Assembly: GCA_003242275.1 (NCBI GenBank)
Contig: QGUX01000010.1
Coordinates: forward strand, 1 to 24,557
DNA length: 24,557 bases
Source: Pseudomonadota bacterium
Lineage (GTDB): Bacteria; Pseudomonadota; Gammaproteobacteria; Steroidobacterales; Steroidobacteraceae
Reading direction: 5' to 3'
Shown in pieces: positions 8,184 through 15,937 of the stretch. Under the pieces are notes generated by a model. It did not search any database, was not told the DNA's origin, and saw nothing but the letters and a program-made list of their open reading frames with translations. The position numbers and the translations under genes were made by a program. Numbering within the stretch: position 1 is the stretch's first letter; every line of letters begins with the position of its first letter.

Positions 8184-10592
8184 TCAATCCGGGGTGCCGA
8201 CTCCCTGCAGGGCGCGTTCCGCCTCGGCGACGTGCCGCTTCACGGCCAGGAAGCTGTCCGGCGTCACCGAGATCGAGTCGATGCCCCACTGCACCAGGCC
8301 CGCGGCGAACTCCGGCCGGTCGCTGGGAGCCTGGCCGCACAGGCCCACCTTCACCTTCTGGCGGCGCGCCTCCTGGATCACCTCGCGGATCATCCAGCTC
8401 ACCGCCTCGTCGCGCTCGTCGAACAGCGAGGCCAGTTCGGCCGAGTCGCGGTCCACGCCCAGGGTCAGCTGCGTGAGGTCGTTGCTGCCGATCGAGAAGC
8501 CGTCGAATCGGCGGGCGAACTCGCGCGCCAGGATCACGTTCGAGGGGATCTCGCACATCACGTAGACTTCGAGTCCGTCCTGGCCGCCCACCAGGCCGTT
8601 TTCCGCCATGATCGCCAGCACCTGGTCGGCCTCGGCGGGCGTGCGGCAGAAGGGAATCATCACCACCACGTTGCGGAAGCCCAGCACCTCGCGCAGGCGG
8701 CGGATGGCGCGGCATTCCAGCTCGAAGCCTTCGCGGTAGTGCGGCGAGTAGTAGCGTGAGGCGCCGCGCAGGCCGATCATGGGATTCTCCTCGACGGGCT
8801 CGAACTCGCGCCCGCCGACGAGGCTGGCGTATTCGTTCGACTTGAAGTCGCTCGTGCGGATGATGGCCGGATTCGGATGCAGCACCGCGGCGATGCGCGC
8901 CAGGCCCAGCGCCAGGCGCTCGACGAAGTAATCGGTGCGGTTGTCGTAGCCCTCGGTCAGCTCCGCGATGACGCGCCTGGCCTCCTCGTCCTGCAGCGAG
9001 TCGAAGCGCACCAGCGCCATCGGGTGCACGCGCACCAGGTTCGAGACCACGAACTCCATGCGCGCCAGTCCCACGCCGTCGGCCGGCAGGCGCCACCAGC
9101 GCATCGCCGAGGCCGGGTTGGCGAGATTGAGCATGATGCGCGTGCGGGTCTGCGGGATCTCCGACAGGTCCACCTCGGCGGACTCGATCTGCGCCGCGCC
9201 CTCGTAGACGAACCCATGGTCGCCCTCGGCGCAGGACACGGTGACCTCCTGCCCGTCGGCCAGCAGCAGCGTGGCATTGCCGGTGCCGACCACCGCGGGC
9301 ACGCCCAGCTCGCGGCTGATGATGGCCGCGTGCGAGGTCCGCCCGCCGTGGTCGGTGATGATGGCGGCGGCCTGGCGCATTGCCGGCACCCAGTCGGGAT
9401 TGGTGGTGCGCGCGACGAGGATGGAGCCGGGCACGAAGCGGGGCAGGTCCGCGGCCCGTTCCAGCCGGCACACGCGGCCGGTCACCGCCCCCTCGCCGAT
9501 GCTGATGCCGGTGGCGAGCAGCTTGCCCTTGCGGCGGATCTTCCAGGTGCGCAGCGCGCCGGAGGTGCGGCGCGACTGCACGGTCTCGGGACGCGCCTGC
9601 ACGATGTACAGCTCGCCGGATTCCCCGTCCTTGGCCCACTCCATGTCCATGGGCACGCCGTAGTGGGCTTCGATCACGCAGGCCCAGCGCGCCAGCGTGA
9701 CGATCTCGTGGTCGTCGAGCACGAACGAGCGGCGCTCCAGCGGCGAGGTCTCGATGTTGCCCGTCGGTGCGCCGCCCTGTTCGAAGTAGACCAGCTTGCG
9801 TTCCTTGCGGCCGCACTTCTTCTCGATGATGGGCATGGCGCCGCGCAGGTCGGCGAGCAGCGGCTTGAACACCTGGAACTCGTCCGGATCGACGGTGCCC
9901 TGCACCACGTTCTCGCCGAGGCCCCAGGAGCCGTTGATCAGCACGATGCGGTCGCAGCCCGTGTCGGTGTCGATAGAGAACATCACGCCGGCCGAGGCGA
10001 GGTCGGAACGCACCATGGTCTGCACGCCGACGGAAAGGGCGATCTTCGACTGCCCGAAGCCCCGGGCCTGCCGGTAGCTGATGGCGCGGTCGGTGTACAG
10101 CGAGGCCAGGCAGCGCCGCGTGGCGTGCAGCAGCGCCTGTTCCCCGGCGATGTTCAGGAAGCTCTCCAGCTGCCCCGCGAAGCTGGCCTCGGGCAGGTCC
10201 TCCGCGGTGGCGCTGGAGCGCACCGCGACCGAGGCCGGCGCCGGGCCGCGGCCGAGGCGGCGGTATTCCGCCAGGATCGCGGCCTCGCATTCGGGCGGCC
10301 ACCTTCCGGCCATGAAGGCCTCCCGGATCCTGCGGCCCGCCTCGGCCAGCTCGATGCGGCCCGCGTGCCAGTCGCCGATCGCGGCGTCGATCACCGGCTG
10401 CAGCCGGTTGGCGTCGATGTACCGCCAGTAGGCCTGCGCCGTGGTCGCGAACCCACCCGGCACGCGGATGCCATGGGACGACAGCGCCGAAACCATCTCG
10501 CCCAGCGAAGCGTTCTTGCCGCCCACGGCCGGCACGTCGGTGCGGCGCACCTGCTCCAGCGGCACCACCAGTGCCTTCGGATCCACCGGCAT
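8184..10592 (-). CDS. ppsA: Phosphoenolpyruvate synthase
   Basis: An 802-residue PEP synthase (pyruvate + ATP + water to PEP + AMP + phosphate), a gluconeogenic enzyme. The ATP-grasp domain spans about 15-340, including GGKNASLGEM and the SSATAEDLPEASFAGQ loop. The swivelling phosphohistidine domain (about 385-460) carries H421 in GGRTSHAAI. The C-terminal TIM-barrel (about 485-790) has R579 and the SDFKSNEY segment, EIPSN and the catalytic cysteine C752 in LCGQAPS. Length and motifs match full-length PpsA. It starts 14 bases after the USP stop codon, so it is co-transcribed with usp. No regulatory PSRP kinase gene is adjacent. In this setting the enzyme may recycle pyruvate during low-oxygen or starvation metabolism. 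Confidence 0.95.
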   Translation of the reverse strand: MPVDPKALVVPLEQVRRTDVPAVGGKNASLGEMVSALSSHGIRVPGGFATTAQAYWRYIDANRLQPVIDAAIGDWHAGRIELAEAGRRIREAFMAGRWPPECEAAILAEYRRLGRGPAPASVAVRSSATAEDLPEASFAGQLESFLNIAGEQALLHATRRCLASLYTDRAISYRQARGFGQSKIALSVGVQTMVRSDLASAGVMFSIDTDTGCDRIVLINGSWGLGENVVQGTVDPDEFQVFKPLLADLRGAMPIIEKKCGRKERKLVYFEQGGAPTGNIETSPLERRSFVLDDHEIVTLARWACVIEAHYGVPMDMEWAKDGESGELYIVQARPETVQSRRTSGALRTWKIRRKGKLLATGISIGEGAVTGRVCRLERAADLPRFVPGSILVARTTNPDWVPAMRQAAAIITDHGGRTSHAAIISRELGVPAVVGTGNATLLLADGQEVTVSCAEGDHGFVYEGAAQIESAEVDLSEIPQTRTRIMLNLANPASAMRWWRLPADGVGLARMEFVVSNLVRVHPMALVRFDSLQDEEARRVIAELTEGYDNRTDYFVERLALGLARIAAVLHPNPAIIRTSDFKSNEYASLVGGREFEPVEENPMIGLRGASRYYSPHYREGFELECRAIRRLREVLGFRNVVVMIPFCRTPAEADQVLAIMAENGLVGGQDGLEVYVMCEIPSNVILAREFARRFDGFSIGSNDLTQLTLGVDRDSAELASLFDERDEAVSWMIREVIQEARRQKVKVGLCGQAPSDRPEFAAGLVQWGIDSISVTPDSFLAVKRHVAEAERALQGVGTPD

Positions 10593-10606
10593 GCGGCGCC
10601 CGTCCG

Positions 10607-11563
10607 TCAGCCGGCCCGGCGGGCAACGTGCGTCTTGAAGCCGCGCGGCTTCACGATCAGCACGTCACAGGGCATCAGGTCCAGCGTCCGCTCCGCGGTG
10701 CTGCCGATCAGCAGCCGTCCCAGCGCGCTGCGCGAGATCGCGCCCATCACCACCACGTCGGCGCGCAGGCGCCGTGCGGCCGCCGGGATCGCCTCCGAGG
10801 GCATGCCGGTCTCGATGTGCAGGCGTGCCGCGGGCAGCCCGATGGCCGCGGTGGCCTTCGCCAGCGCGCGTTCGGTGCCCTTCCGGTAGCGCAGCTCGGT
10901 GACCGGGTCGACCACCATCGCATAGGCGTCGCCGTAGGCATGGGGAATGGCGGCCGACAGCGGCATGTAGGCATGCACCACGTCGAGGCGGCCACCCAGC
11001 GCCGCGCTGAAGGCGCCGGCGGTCTCGAGGATGCGGCGATCGAGCTTCGAGGATCCGCCGCGGGGGTGCAGCGGATCGATGGCGGCCACCACGCGCACGC
11101 TGCGCCACGGCGTGTCCTGCTTGACGAACAGCAGCGGGACGGGGCATTCGCGGATCAGCTGCCAGTCGGTGTTGGTCAGGAACAGCCGGGCGCCGAAGGC
11201 GCGGCGGCGGGAGCCGGCGACCACGAGGTCGGGCCTGCTGCGCAGGGTCTCCCGCACGATGGCTTCGTGCGGCGGCGCATCCCACACCGCGCGCACTTCC
11301 ACCTTCAGCCCGCGCCGCCGCAGCGGTTGGGCCAGCTTCTCCAGCAGCCTGGTGCTGCGTGCCAGCCTGCTGTCCGCGTCCTCGCGGACGACGGCACTGG
11401 GAAAGCCGGGCACCACGGTGAGCTGCGCGAAGTCGCCGTGGAAGAGGATCAGCCTGGCGCCGGTACGCTGCGCGATGCCGGCGGCGCGCCGCAGGACCGG
11501 CTGCTCCCGGTCGGCGGGTGACTCGATGCAGGCGAGGATCTTGCGGAAGGGCTGGCTGGACAT
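10607..11563 (-). CDS. Tandem-domain universal stress protein (UspE-like)
   Basis: A 318-residue protein made of two Usp folds (about 5-148 and 155-306). The second keeps an ATP-binding-type signature, MGAISRSALGRLLIGSTAERTL (G274, G282, G287-S288-T289). The first, AGSRRRAFGARLFLTNTDWQL, is degraded at the final G-S/T positions and probably does not bind ATP. Tandem Usp proteins help survival under starvation, oxidative stress and oxygen limitation. GGAGG sits upstream of the ATG. Spacing to ppsA (14 bases) indicates an operon. The preceding hybrid kinase gene ends 74 bases upstream, a gap long enough for a separate promoter. Confidence 0.9.
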   Translation of the reverse strand: MSSQPFRKILACIESPADREQPVLRRAAGIAQRTGARLILFHGDFAQLTVVPGFPSAVVREDADSRLARSTRLLEKLAQPLRRRGLKVEVRAVWDAPPHEAIVRETLRSRPDLVVAGSRRRAFGARLFLTNTDWQLIRECPVPLLFVKQDTPWRSVRVVAAIDPLHPRGGSSKLDRRILETAGAFSAALGGRLDVVHAYMPLSAAIPHAYGDAYAMVVDPVTELRYRKGTERALAKATAAIGLPAARLHIETGMPSEAIPAAARRLRADVVVMGAISRSALGRLLIGSTAERTLDLMPCDVLIVKPRGFKTHVARRAG

Positions 11564-11637
11564 CGCACCTTGCCTCCACTGGGGATGGTTCCCGAACGGT
11601 AGCGGGCAAGGGCCCCGCCCATCATCCGCACAACTAC

Positions 11638-13281
11638 CTAATGCGTGCTGGCCCCCTGCCGGTCGTCAGGTGCAGGCGCATCGGCCACGCGCAACTTCGA
11701 CTGCTCCGCATCGTCCCTGCCCGCATGGCCGAGGATCCTGGAGATCTCCACCACCAGCGACTTCACGTCCACCGGCTTGCTCAGCACGCGGCAGGATCCT
11801 TCCTCCGCCAGTTTCATCAGGGCGGGCGAGGTGTCGCCGCTCAGCACCAGCGCCGGCAGCGCCCGTCCCGCCTTTGCGCGCAGGCGCGCGATGGCGTCGA
11901 GGCCCGTCTCGCCCTGTCCCAGGTGGTAGTCAGTGATGATCAGGTCGGGGATGCGGGGTGCGTTCTCCAGCGCCCTTTCGGCGGCGGAGATGCGCGCGGC
12001 CGAAAGGGCGGTGTGGCCGACGGTCTTGAGGTAGAACTCGGTGGCGGTGCGCACGGCATCGTCGTCCTCGACCAGGAGCACCAGGGCCCCGGTGACGGAG
12101 CGCTCGAGCCCGTTCTCGCGGCGCGTCCTGCGCGCGCGCACCGCCGCGCCGCAGATGTGCTCGGAGGGAATGCACACGCGGAAGGTCGTGCCGCGGCCCG
12201 GTTCGGAGCTGGCGTCCAGCGCGAGTCCCAGCTGCGCGGCGATGCGCTTGACGATGGACAGGCCCAGCCCCACGCCTTGGTGGCGGCCACGGTCGAGCTG
12301 GTAGTACTCGTCGAAGATGTGCTCGAGCTGCTCGCTGGAGATGCCGATGCCCGAGTCGGCCACCTCGACGACCAGTCCGCCCTCCTGCATGCGGCATCCG
12401 AGGCTCACGCCGCCGGAGTCGGTGAACTTCAGCGCATTGGCGAGCAGGTTCTCCAGCAGCTGCCTGAACAGCGTACGGTCGGTGCGCACGTAGCGCATCT
12501 CCGTGTTGACGGAAAGGGTGAGGCCGCGCGCCTCGGCCAGCGGTTCGAAGGCGCGCTGCAGGGCGCCGAAGATCTCCGCGAGGCTGACCTCCTCGATCTC
12601 CGGCTTGACCGCGCCGGCTTCCAGGCGGGAGAGGTCGAGCAGTGCGTTGAGCAGGTTGGCCATGGCCTCGAGCGCCTCGCTCTGGCGCGCCAGCAGTTCC
12701 TGCACCTCCGGTTCGTCGATCTGCTGCTGCAGCGCTGCGTTCAGCAGCTGCAGGGCCTGCAGCGGCTGGCGCAGGTCATGGCTGGCGGTGGCCAGCAGGC
12801 GGCTCTTGGCCGCATTGGCGCGATCGGCCTCCTGTTGCGCGGCGCGCAGCACCTGCACGGCCTGGCGGCGGTCGGTGCCGTCGCGCACGGCGGCGGCCAC
12901 CAGCGGCTGGCCATTCAACTGCACGGGCGAGAGGCGGATCTCGGCCGGGAACTCCGACCCGTCCTTGCGCACGGCGACCAGTTCGGCGGCCGCGGCGCCC
13001 ATCTCGCGCGTGCGCGGGCTCTGCGAGTAGTCCTCGCGGTGGCGGACATGCGCGCCGCGCAACCGCTCGGGAATCAGCCGCTCGATCGGGGAGCCGATCA
13101 GCTCGGTGCGTTCGAAGCCGAACAGCTTCTCGGCGGCGCCGTTGGCGAGGACGATGCGTCCATGGCCATCGACCACCAGCAGCGCGTCTGGAGCGAACTC
13201 GACGAGGTTCTCCAGCAGTGCGCTGGGGTACTGCGGTGCCGCCATGGCGTAGGGGAGGCGCCACGTCCCCGCCATCTCCAT
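11638..13281 (-). CDS. PAS-domain hybrid sensor histidine kinase with C-terminal receiver
   Basis: A 547-residue cytosolic hybrid kinase; no membrane segment is seen. Domains: PAS (about 21-138, with LLVVDGHGRIVLANGAAEKLFG), HisKA with phospho-acceptor H168 in ATASHDLRQPLQAL, HATPase_c (N-box around N278/N282, G1 box ADSGIGIS, G2 box GVGLGLSIV), then a receiver (398-520) with acidic pocket EDDD, phospho-Asp D451 in ITDYHLG and K502 in LSKPVD. The ASHDLRQPLQAL H-box is typical of a kinase subgroup with attached receivers. No output domain is present, so phosphate may pass to another regulator or the receiver may tune the kinase. Starts at 13275 (M3) and 13245 (M13) are possible; none has a strong ribosome-binding site. 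Confidence 0.93.
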   Translation of the reverse strand: MEMAGTWRLPYAMAAPQYPSALLENLVEFAPDALLVVDGHGRIVLANGAAEKLFGFERTELIGSPIERLIPERLRGAHVRHREDYSQSPRTREMGAAAAELVAVRKDGSEFPAEIRLSPVQLNGQPLVAAAVRDGTDRRQAVQVLRAAQQEADRANAAKSRLLATASHDLRQPLQALQLLNAALQQQIDEPEVQELLARQSEALEAMANLLNALLDLSRLEAGAVKPEIEEVSLAEIFGALQRAFEPLAEARGLTLSVNTEMRYVRTDRTLFRQLLENLLANALKFTDSGGVSLGCRMQEGGLVVEVADSGIGISSEQLEHIFDEYYQLDRGRHQGVGLGLSIVKRIAAQLGLALDASSEPGRGTTFRVCIPSEHICGAAVRARRTRRENGLERSVTGALVLLVEDDDAVRTATEFYLKTVGHTALSAARISAAERALENAPRIPDLIITDYHLGQGETGLDAIARLRAKAGRALPALVLSGDTSPALMKLAEEGSCRVLSKPVDVKSLVVEISRILGHAGRDDAEQSKLRVADAPAPDDRQGASTH

Positions 13282-13299
13282 GCAGGGAATCGCAGCGAT

Positions 13300-13326
13300 T
13301 ATGGTTACCGTCCTGCCGATACCATA
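13300..13326 (-). promoter_or_regulatory. Inverted repeat upstream of the hybrid kinase gene
   Basis: TATGGT (13300-13305) and ACCATA (13321-13326) form a perfect 6-bp inverted repeat with a 15-base spacer, 19 bases upstream of the kinase start in the 75-base gap after the CBS gene. It could be an operator; the binding protein is unknown. Confidence 0.3.
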
Positions 13327-13356
13327 GCAGAAACCGCGCCGCCGCGCCGGGAGGGG

Positions 13357-13833
13357 TCAGGCCGCTTGCCGCCGGGTCGCCGGTTGGCAGATGGACGCCA
13401 GCGTCAGGCCGATTTCCTGTCCGCTGATCGCGCGCCGGGGGTAGGTGCTTTCCCGTTCCGCCTCGCGCGCCAGGTCGGCCAGCGTGATCATCCCCACCAG
13501 CGACCCCTCGGCATCGACCACCGGCAGGCGCCGGATCCTCGCCTCGCTCATGATCCGCTCCACGTCGGCGAGCGAGTCGGTGGGCCGGCAGGTGTAGACC
13601 TGCCGGCTCATGGCGTCGGCCACCTTCAGCTCGGCCAGTGGTCTTCCCTGGAACAGCGCGGACATGCAGATGTCCCGGTCGGTGATCACGCCGCTGACGC
13701 GGCTGGCGCCATTGCCGGTGCACACGGGCAGGCAGCCGCAATCGTGGTCCCACATCAGCTGGGCGGCGCGGCTCAGGGAATCCTCGGGCGAACAGCAAAC
13801 GACCTGCTTCGACATCAGATGCTCGACTTGCAT
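13357..13833 (-). CDS. CBS-domain pair protein
   Basis: A 158-residue protein made almost entirely of two CBS motifs: about 7-62 (GVITDRDICMSAL) and 75-128 (RRLPVVDAEGSLVGMITLADLAREA). Both end in the conserved G-[VM]-I-T-x-x-D pattern. Stand-alone CBS pairs bind adenine nucleotides or related ligands and act as energy or redox sensors; the mycobacterial Hrp1 protein of the DosR regulon has the same form. The start at 13833 is fixed by AGGAGG 5 bases upstream. It lies 23 bases downstream of the nucleotidyltransferase gene, clearly in the same operon. CGC and CC cysteine clusters in the first half could allow redox or metal chemistry, but this is speculation. Confidence 0.9.
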   Translation of the reverse strand: MQVEHLMSKQVVCCSPEDSLSRAAQLMWDHDCGCLPVCTGNGASRVSGVITDRDICMSALFQGRPLAELKVADAMSRQVYTCRPTDSLADVERIMSEARIRRLPVVDAEGSLVGMITLADLAREAERESTYPRRAISGQEIGLTLASICQPATRRQAA

Positions 13834-13856
13834 GACGGCCTCCTCTGACCGGTGGA

Positions 13857-14822
13857 TCAACAGGCGTGCAGACGTGCGTGCTGGGCCGCGAGGCTCAGCC
13901 GTGGACGGCCGCGGGGAATGGCGGCAGGGACGCCGGGTGGACAGTCCTGCAGGGCATCGGCCACGCGCCGGGGCGTGCCCAGGTCGGTCCAGCCGCAGGG
14001 CGGAACGGTCAGGACCCTGAGGTTCGCCGCCTCGTCCGCCAGCACGTCGCGGGAGTAGTCCAGCGTCGGCAGCCGTTCGTACAGCGCGGCCAGGTGGCCG
14101 CCGCCGTCGGCCTCCCCGCCGTCGCGGCGCACAGCCTCCTGCATGGCCGCGAGCGCCCCGGGGGTGCGGCGGCGGAACATGTCCAGCAGCGCGCGCACGC
14201 CGGCGACCATGATGAACGAGTTCCACAGCGCGCCGCGCTCCAGCAGCGCCAGCGCCGTCTCGGCACGGGGCTTCTCGACGAACTGCGTCACGCGCCTGAG
14301 GGCCTGCCCGTCGCGATCGCCGGGAACGATGTAGCCGAGCTCGGGATCGGGACGATCGGGCCTGAAGCCCAGGAGCAGCGCGACGTCGCCACGGCGGGCG
14401 AGGGCGGCCACGGCCTCGCGCAGTGCGCCGGCCAGCACGGCCTCGTAGCGCACGTGGTGGTCGGACGGCAGCACCACCACGTTCGCCTCCGGATTGCGCC
14501 CGGCGATGTGCAGCAGCGGCAGCAGGATGCCGTGCGCGGTGCCGCGGTTGGCGGGCTGCACGATCACGTTGCAAGGCGGGACCATCGAGAGCGTGGGTTC
14601 CCACCAGCGCCGGTGCTGTTCGGCGACGACCACGCAGGTGCGCGCCGCGTCCGCGACACTGCCGGCGCGATGGATGGACTCCTCCAGCAGCGAGGGTCCA
14701 TCATGGAGCGAGCAGTACTGTTTCGGGATCGTGGCGCCGGACGGTGCCGTGGTCAGGCTGCGCAGCCGGGTGCCGTCGCCCGCGGCGAGCACGAGTGCCC
14801 AGGTGTTCGATCTTCCGCGCAT
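13857..14822 (-). CDS. Mannose-1-phosphate guanylyltransferase-like sugar-phosphate nucleotidyltransferase
   Basis: A 321-residue nucleotidyltransferase. The N-terminal signature LVLAAGDGTRL (10-20) binds the nucleotide, and IPKQYCSL (32-39) matches the PKQ motif of GDP-mannose pyrophosphorylases. FVEKP and an ELGYI segment, with LWNSFIMV further on, support that subgroup. Expected reaction: mannose-1-phosphate + GTP to GDP-mannose + PPi. The C-terminal isomerase domain of bifunctional enzymes is absent. The start at 14822 has AGGAGG 6 bases upstream; a longer N-terminal reading is just Ala/Pro-rich run-in. No exopolysaccharide genes are nearby, so its presence in a DksA/CBS operon is unusual. 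The exact sugar and nucleotide are not certain. Confidence 0.82.
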   Translation of the reverse strand: MRGRSNTWALVLAAGDGTRLRSLTTAPSGATIPKQYCSLHDGPSLLEESIHRAGSVADAARTCVVVAEQHRRWWEPTLSMVPPCNVIVQPANRGTAHGILLPLLHIAGRNPEANVVVLPSDHHVRYEAVLAGALREAVAALARRGDVALLLGFRPDRPDPELGYIVPGDRDGQALRRVTQFVEKPRAETALALLERGALWNSFIMVAGVRALLDMFRRRTPGALAAMQEAVRRDGGEADGGGHLAALYERLPTLDYSRDVLADEAANLRVLTVPPCGWTDLGTPRRVADALQDCPPGVPAAIPRGRPRLSLAAQHARLHAC

Positions 14823-14842
14823 GAATCGCCTCCTCTTGCTGG

Positions 14843-14870
14843 GGCCGGCCGCCGCAGCGGGCGGCCGGCC
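14843..14870 (-). terminator. Intercistronic GC hairpin between dksA-like and nucleotidyltransferase genes
   Basis: A perfect 11-bp stem (14843-14853 with 14860-14870) with a 6-base loop lies 11 bases after the upstream stop codon and just ahead of the next ribosome-binding site. There is no U-tract on the minus strand, so attenuation or mRNA-end stabilisation is as likely as termination. Confidence 0.45.
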
Positions 14871-14881
14871 AGGGGTTCCTG

Positions 14882-15280
14882 TCACAAGGCCCTGCCTGCA
14901 CCCACCCCGGCCTTCTCCTCCTCATGGATCCGCTGGCAGCGCAGGCAGCGCTTGGCGGTGGGCCAGGCCTCCAGCCGCTCGGCCGCGATGCTCTCGCCGC
15001 ACCGGATGCAGGTGCCCCAGCTGCCGTGGGCGATGCGCTGCAGGGCGGCGTCGATGTCGCCGATCTCCTCGGCGTCGCGCGCCACGTCGGCGTGCCGCAC
15101 TTCGGCCAGCAGTCCGGCAAGGGATGCACCCTGCGCGTCCATCAGGCGCTGGGCGATGTCCGCGTAGCGTTCGGTGCCCTCGCGCAGCAGGGCGTCGCGG
15201 ATCTCCTGCTGCAGCACGCGGCGGCGTTCGCGGAGTTGCTCGGCGACCTGTCGGGGATCGGTCTTCGGGAGTGCAGTCAT
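14882..15280 (-). CDS. DksA/TraR-family zinc-finger regulator
   Basis: A 132-residue protein with a long N-terminal helical region (about 10-60), the conserved block IGDIDAALQRIAHGSWGTC and a four-cysteine zinc finger (C91, C94, C112, C115). This matches DksA/TraR proteins, which insert a coiled coil into the RNA polymerase secondary channel and modulate promoters, often with ppGpp. It is shorter than E. coli DksA (151 aa). The acidic coiled-coil tip cannot be confirmed by eye, so a paralogue with a specialised role is likely. The start at 15280 (MTALPK) follows AAGGAC. It lies between hsp20 and the nucleotidyltransferase gene, with hairpins on both sides. Confidence 0.88.
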   Translation of the reverse strand: MTALPKTDPRQVAEQLRERRRVLQQEIRDALLREGTERYADIAQRLMDAQGASLAGLLAEVRHADVARDAEEIGDIDAALQRIAHGSWGTCIRCGESIAAERLEAWPTAKRCLRCQRIHEEEKAGVGAGRAL

Positions 15281-15295
15281 GATGTCCTTGTGTGG

Positions 15296-15334
15296 AAAAA
15301 GGTGAGCCGGTGGTCGCGGCCATGCCGCGACCAC
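15296..15334 (-). terminator. Hairpin plus T-tract between hsp20 and dksA-like gene
   Basis: A perfect 10-bp stem (15310-15319 with 15325-15334) and 5-base loop lie 10 bases after the Hsp20 stop. On the minus strand a TTTTT run (plus 15296-15300) follows after a 9-base gap. This is a plausible leaky terminator or attenuator limiting read-through from abundant hsp20 transcripts. Confidence 0.5.
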
Positions 15335-15344
15335 GCCAGCGACG

Positions 15345-15794
15345 TCACTGGATCTTGATTTCGATCGGGCCGGCCGGGGTCGAGGGAACCTTCTTCGGCA
15401 CGTGCACCGTCAGCACGCCGTCCTTGCACTCGGCGCGGACGCTGGTGGGATCGGCGTTGTCGGGAAGCATGAAGCTGCGCATGAAGCTGCCGTGGAAGCG
15501 CTCGATGCGGTGCATCTTCTCGTCCTTGTGCTCCTTCTCCTGCTTGCGCTCGCCGCGGATCGTCAGCACGCCGTCCTCGAGCGTCACGTGCACGTCCTCG
15601 CGGCGCACGCCGGGCAGTTCAGCCTTGACGAGGTATTCCTTCTCGGTCTCGCTGGTGTCGGCGACCGGCGCCCACTCGGTGCCGGTGCTTCCATTGTCAG
15701 CGCCCAGGCGCAGCCAGCGCGAGATCTGCGGCGGAAAGAAGCTGCGGATGAAGTCCTCGGTCTCGGCGAAGGGTTCGCGGCGAATGATGTTCAT
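15345..15794 (-). CDS. Small heat-shock protein Hsp20 (alpha-crystallin family)
   Basis: A 149-residue ATP-independent holdase chaperone. The N-terminal arm (1-42, with FIRSFFPP) precedes an alpha-crystallin domain at about 43-137, which contains AELPGVRREDVHVTLEDGVLTIRGER and the hallmark KDGVLTVHVPK (124-134). The C-terminal IEIKI segment supplies the I-x-I anchor used in oligomer assembly. The start at 15794 (MNIIRREPF) is fixed by AGGAG 7 bases upstream. The leader can fold over that site (see thermometer entry). It follows the FixJ-like gene after a hairpin and a 143-base gap, so it probably has its own promoter. Confidence 0.96.
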   Translation of the reverse strand: MNIIRREPFAETEDFIRSFFPPQISRWLRLGADNGSTGTEWAPVADTSETEKEYLVKAELPGVRREDVHVTLEDGVLTIRGERKQEKEHKDEKMHRIERFHGSFMRSFMLPDNADPTSVRAECKDGVLTVHVPKKVPSTPAGPIEIKIQ

Positions 15795-15799
15795 GGCGA

Positions 15800-15823
15800 T
15801 TCTCCTGCAGGGTCCTGCGAGAA
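15800..15823 (-). promoter_or_regulatory. Candidate RNA thermometer sequestering the hsp20 ribosome-binding site
   Basis: In the minus-strand leader, UUCUC (plus 15819-15823) pairs with GAGAA (15800-15804) and GCAG (15815-15818) with CUGC (15807-15810), around a GACC loop with a 2-base bulge. The Shine-Dalgarno AGGAG (15802-15806) is partly paired and partly in the bulge. Extra Us upstream resemble the U-rich anti-SD strand of fourU thermometers, which are common in hsp20 leaders. Confidence 0.5.
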
Positions 15824-15915
15824 AAAGGGAATGCCAGAGCAAGGTACATCCACCCCGAAGGGGGGCAATAAGTAAAAATACCAGCCGGTACCGTGGAGAG
15901 TACAGGGGATTTTTC

Positions 15916-15937
15916 GCCGCGCGCGATTGCGCGCGGC
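15916..15937 (-). terminator. Hairpin directly after the FixJ-like stop codon
   Basis: A perfect 9-bp stem (15916-15924 with 15929-15937) and 4-base loop abut the TAA stop at 15938. On the minus strand it is followed by GAAAAATC and not a U-run, so it is only terminator-like; it may mark the end of the fixLJ transcript. Confidence 0.45.

Noticed and set aside
11564..11637. FNR/Anr-type box (TTGAT-N4-ATCAA) before the usp gene or in other island gaps
   Set aside because: I looked for it because the gene content suggests anaerobic control, but saw no convincing match.
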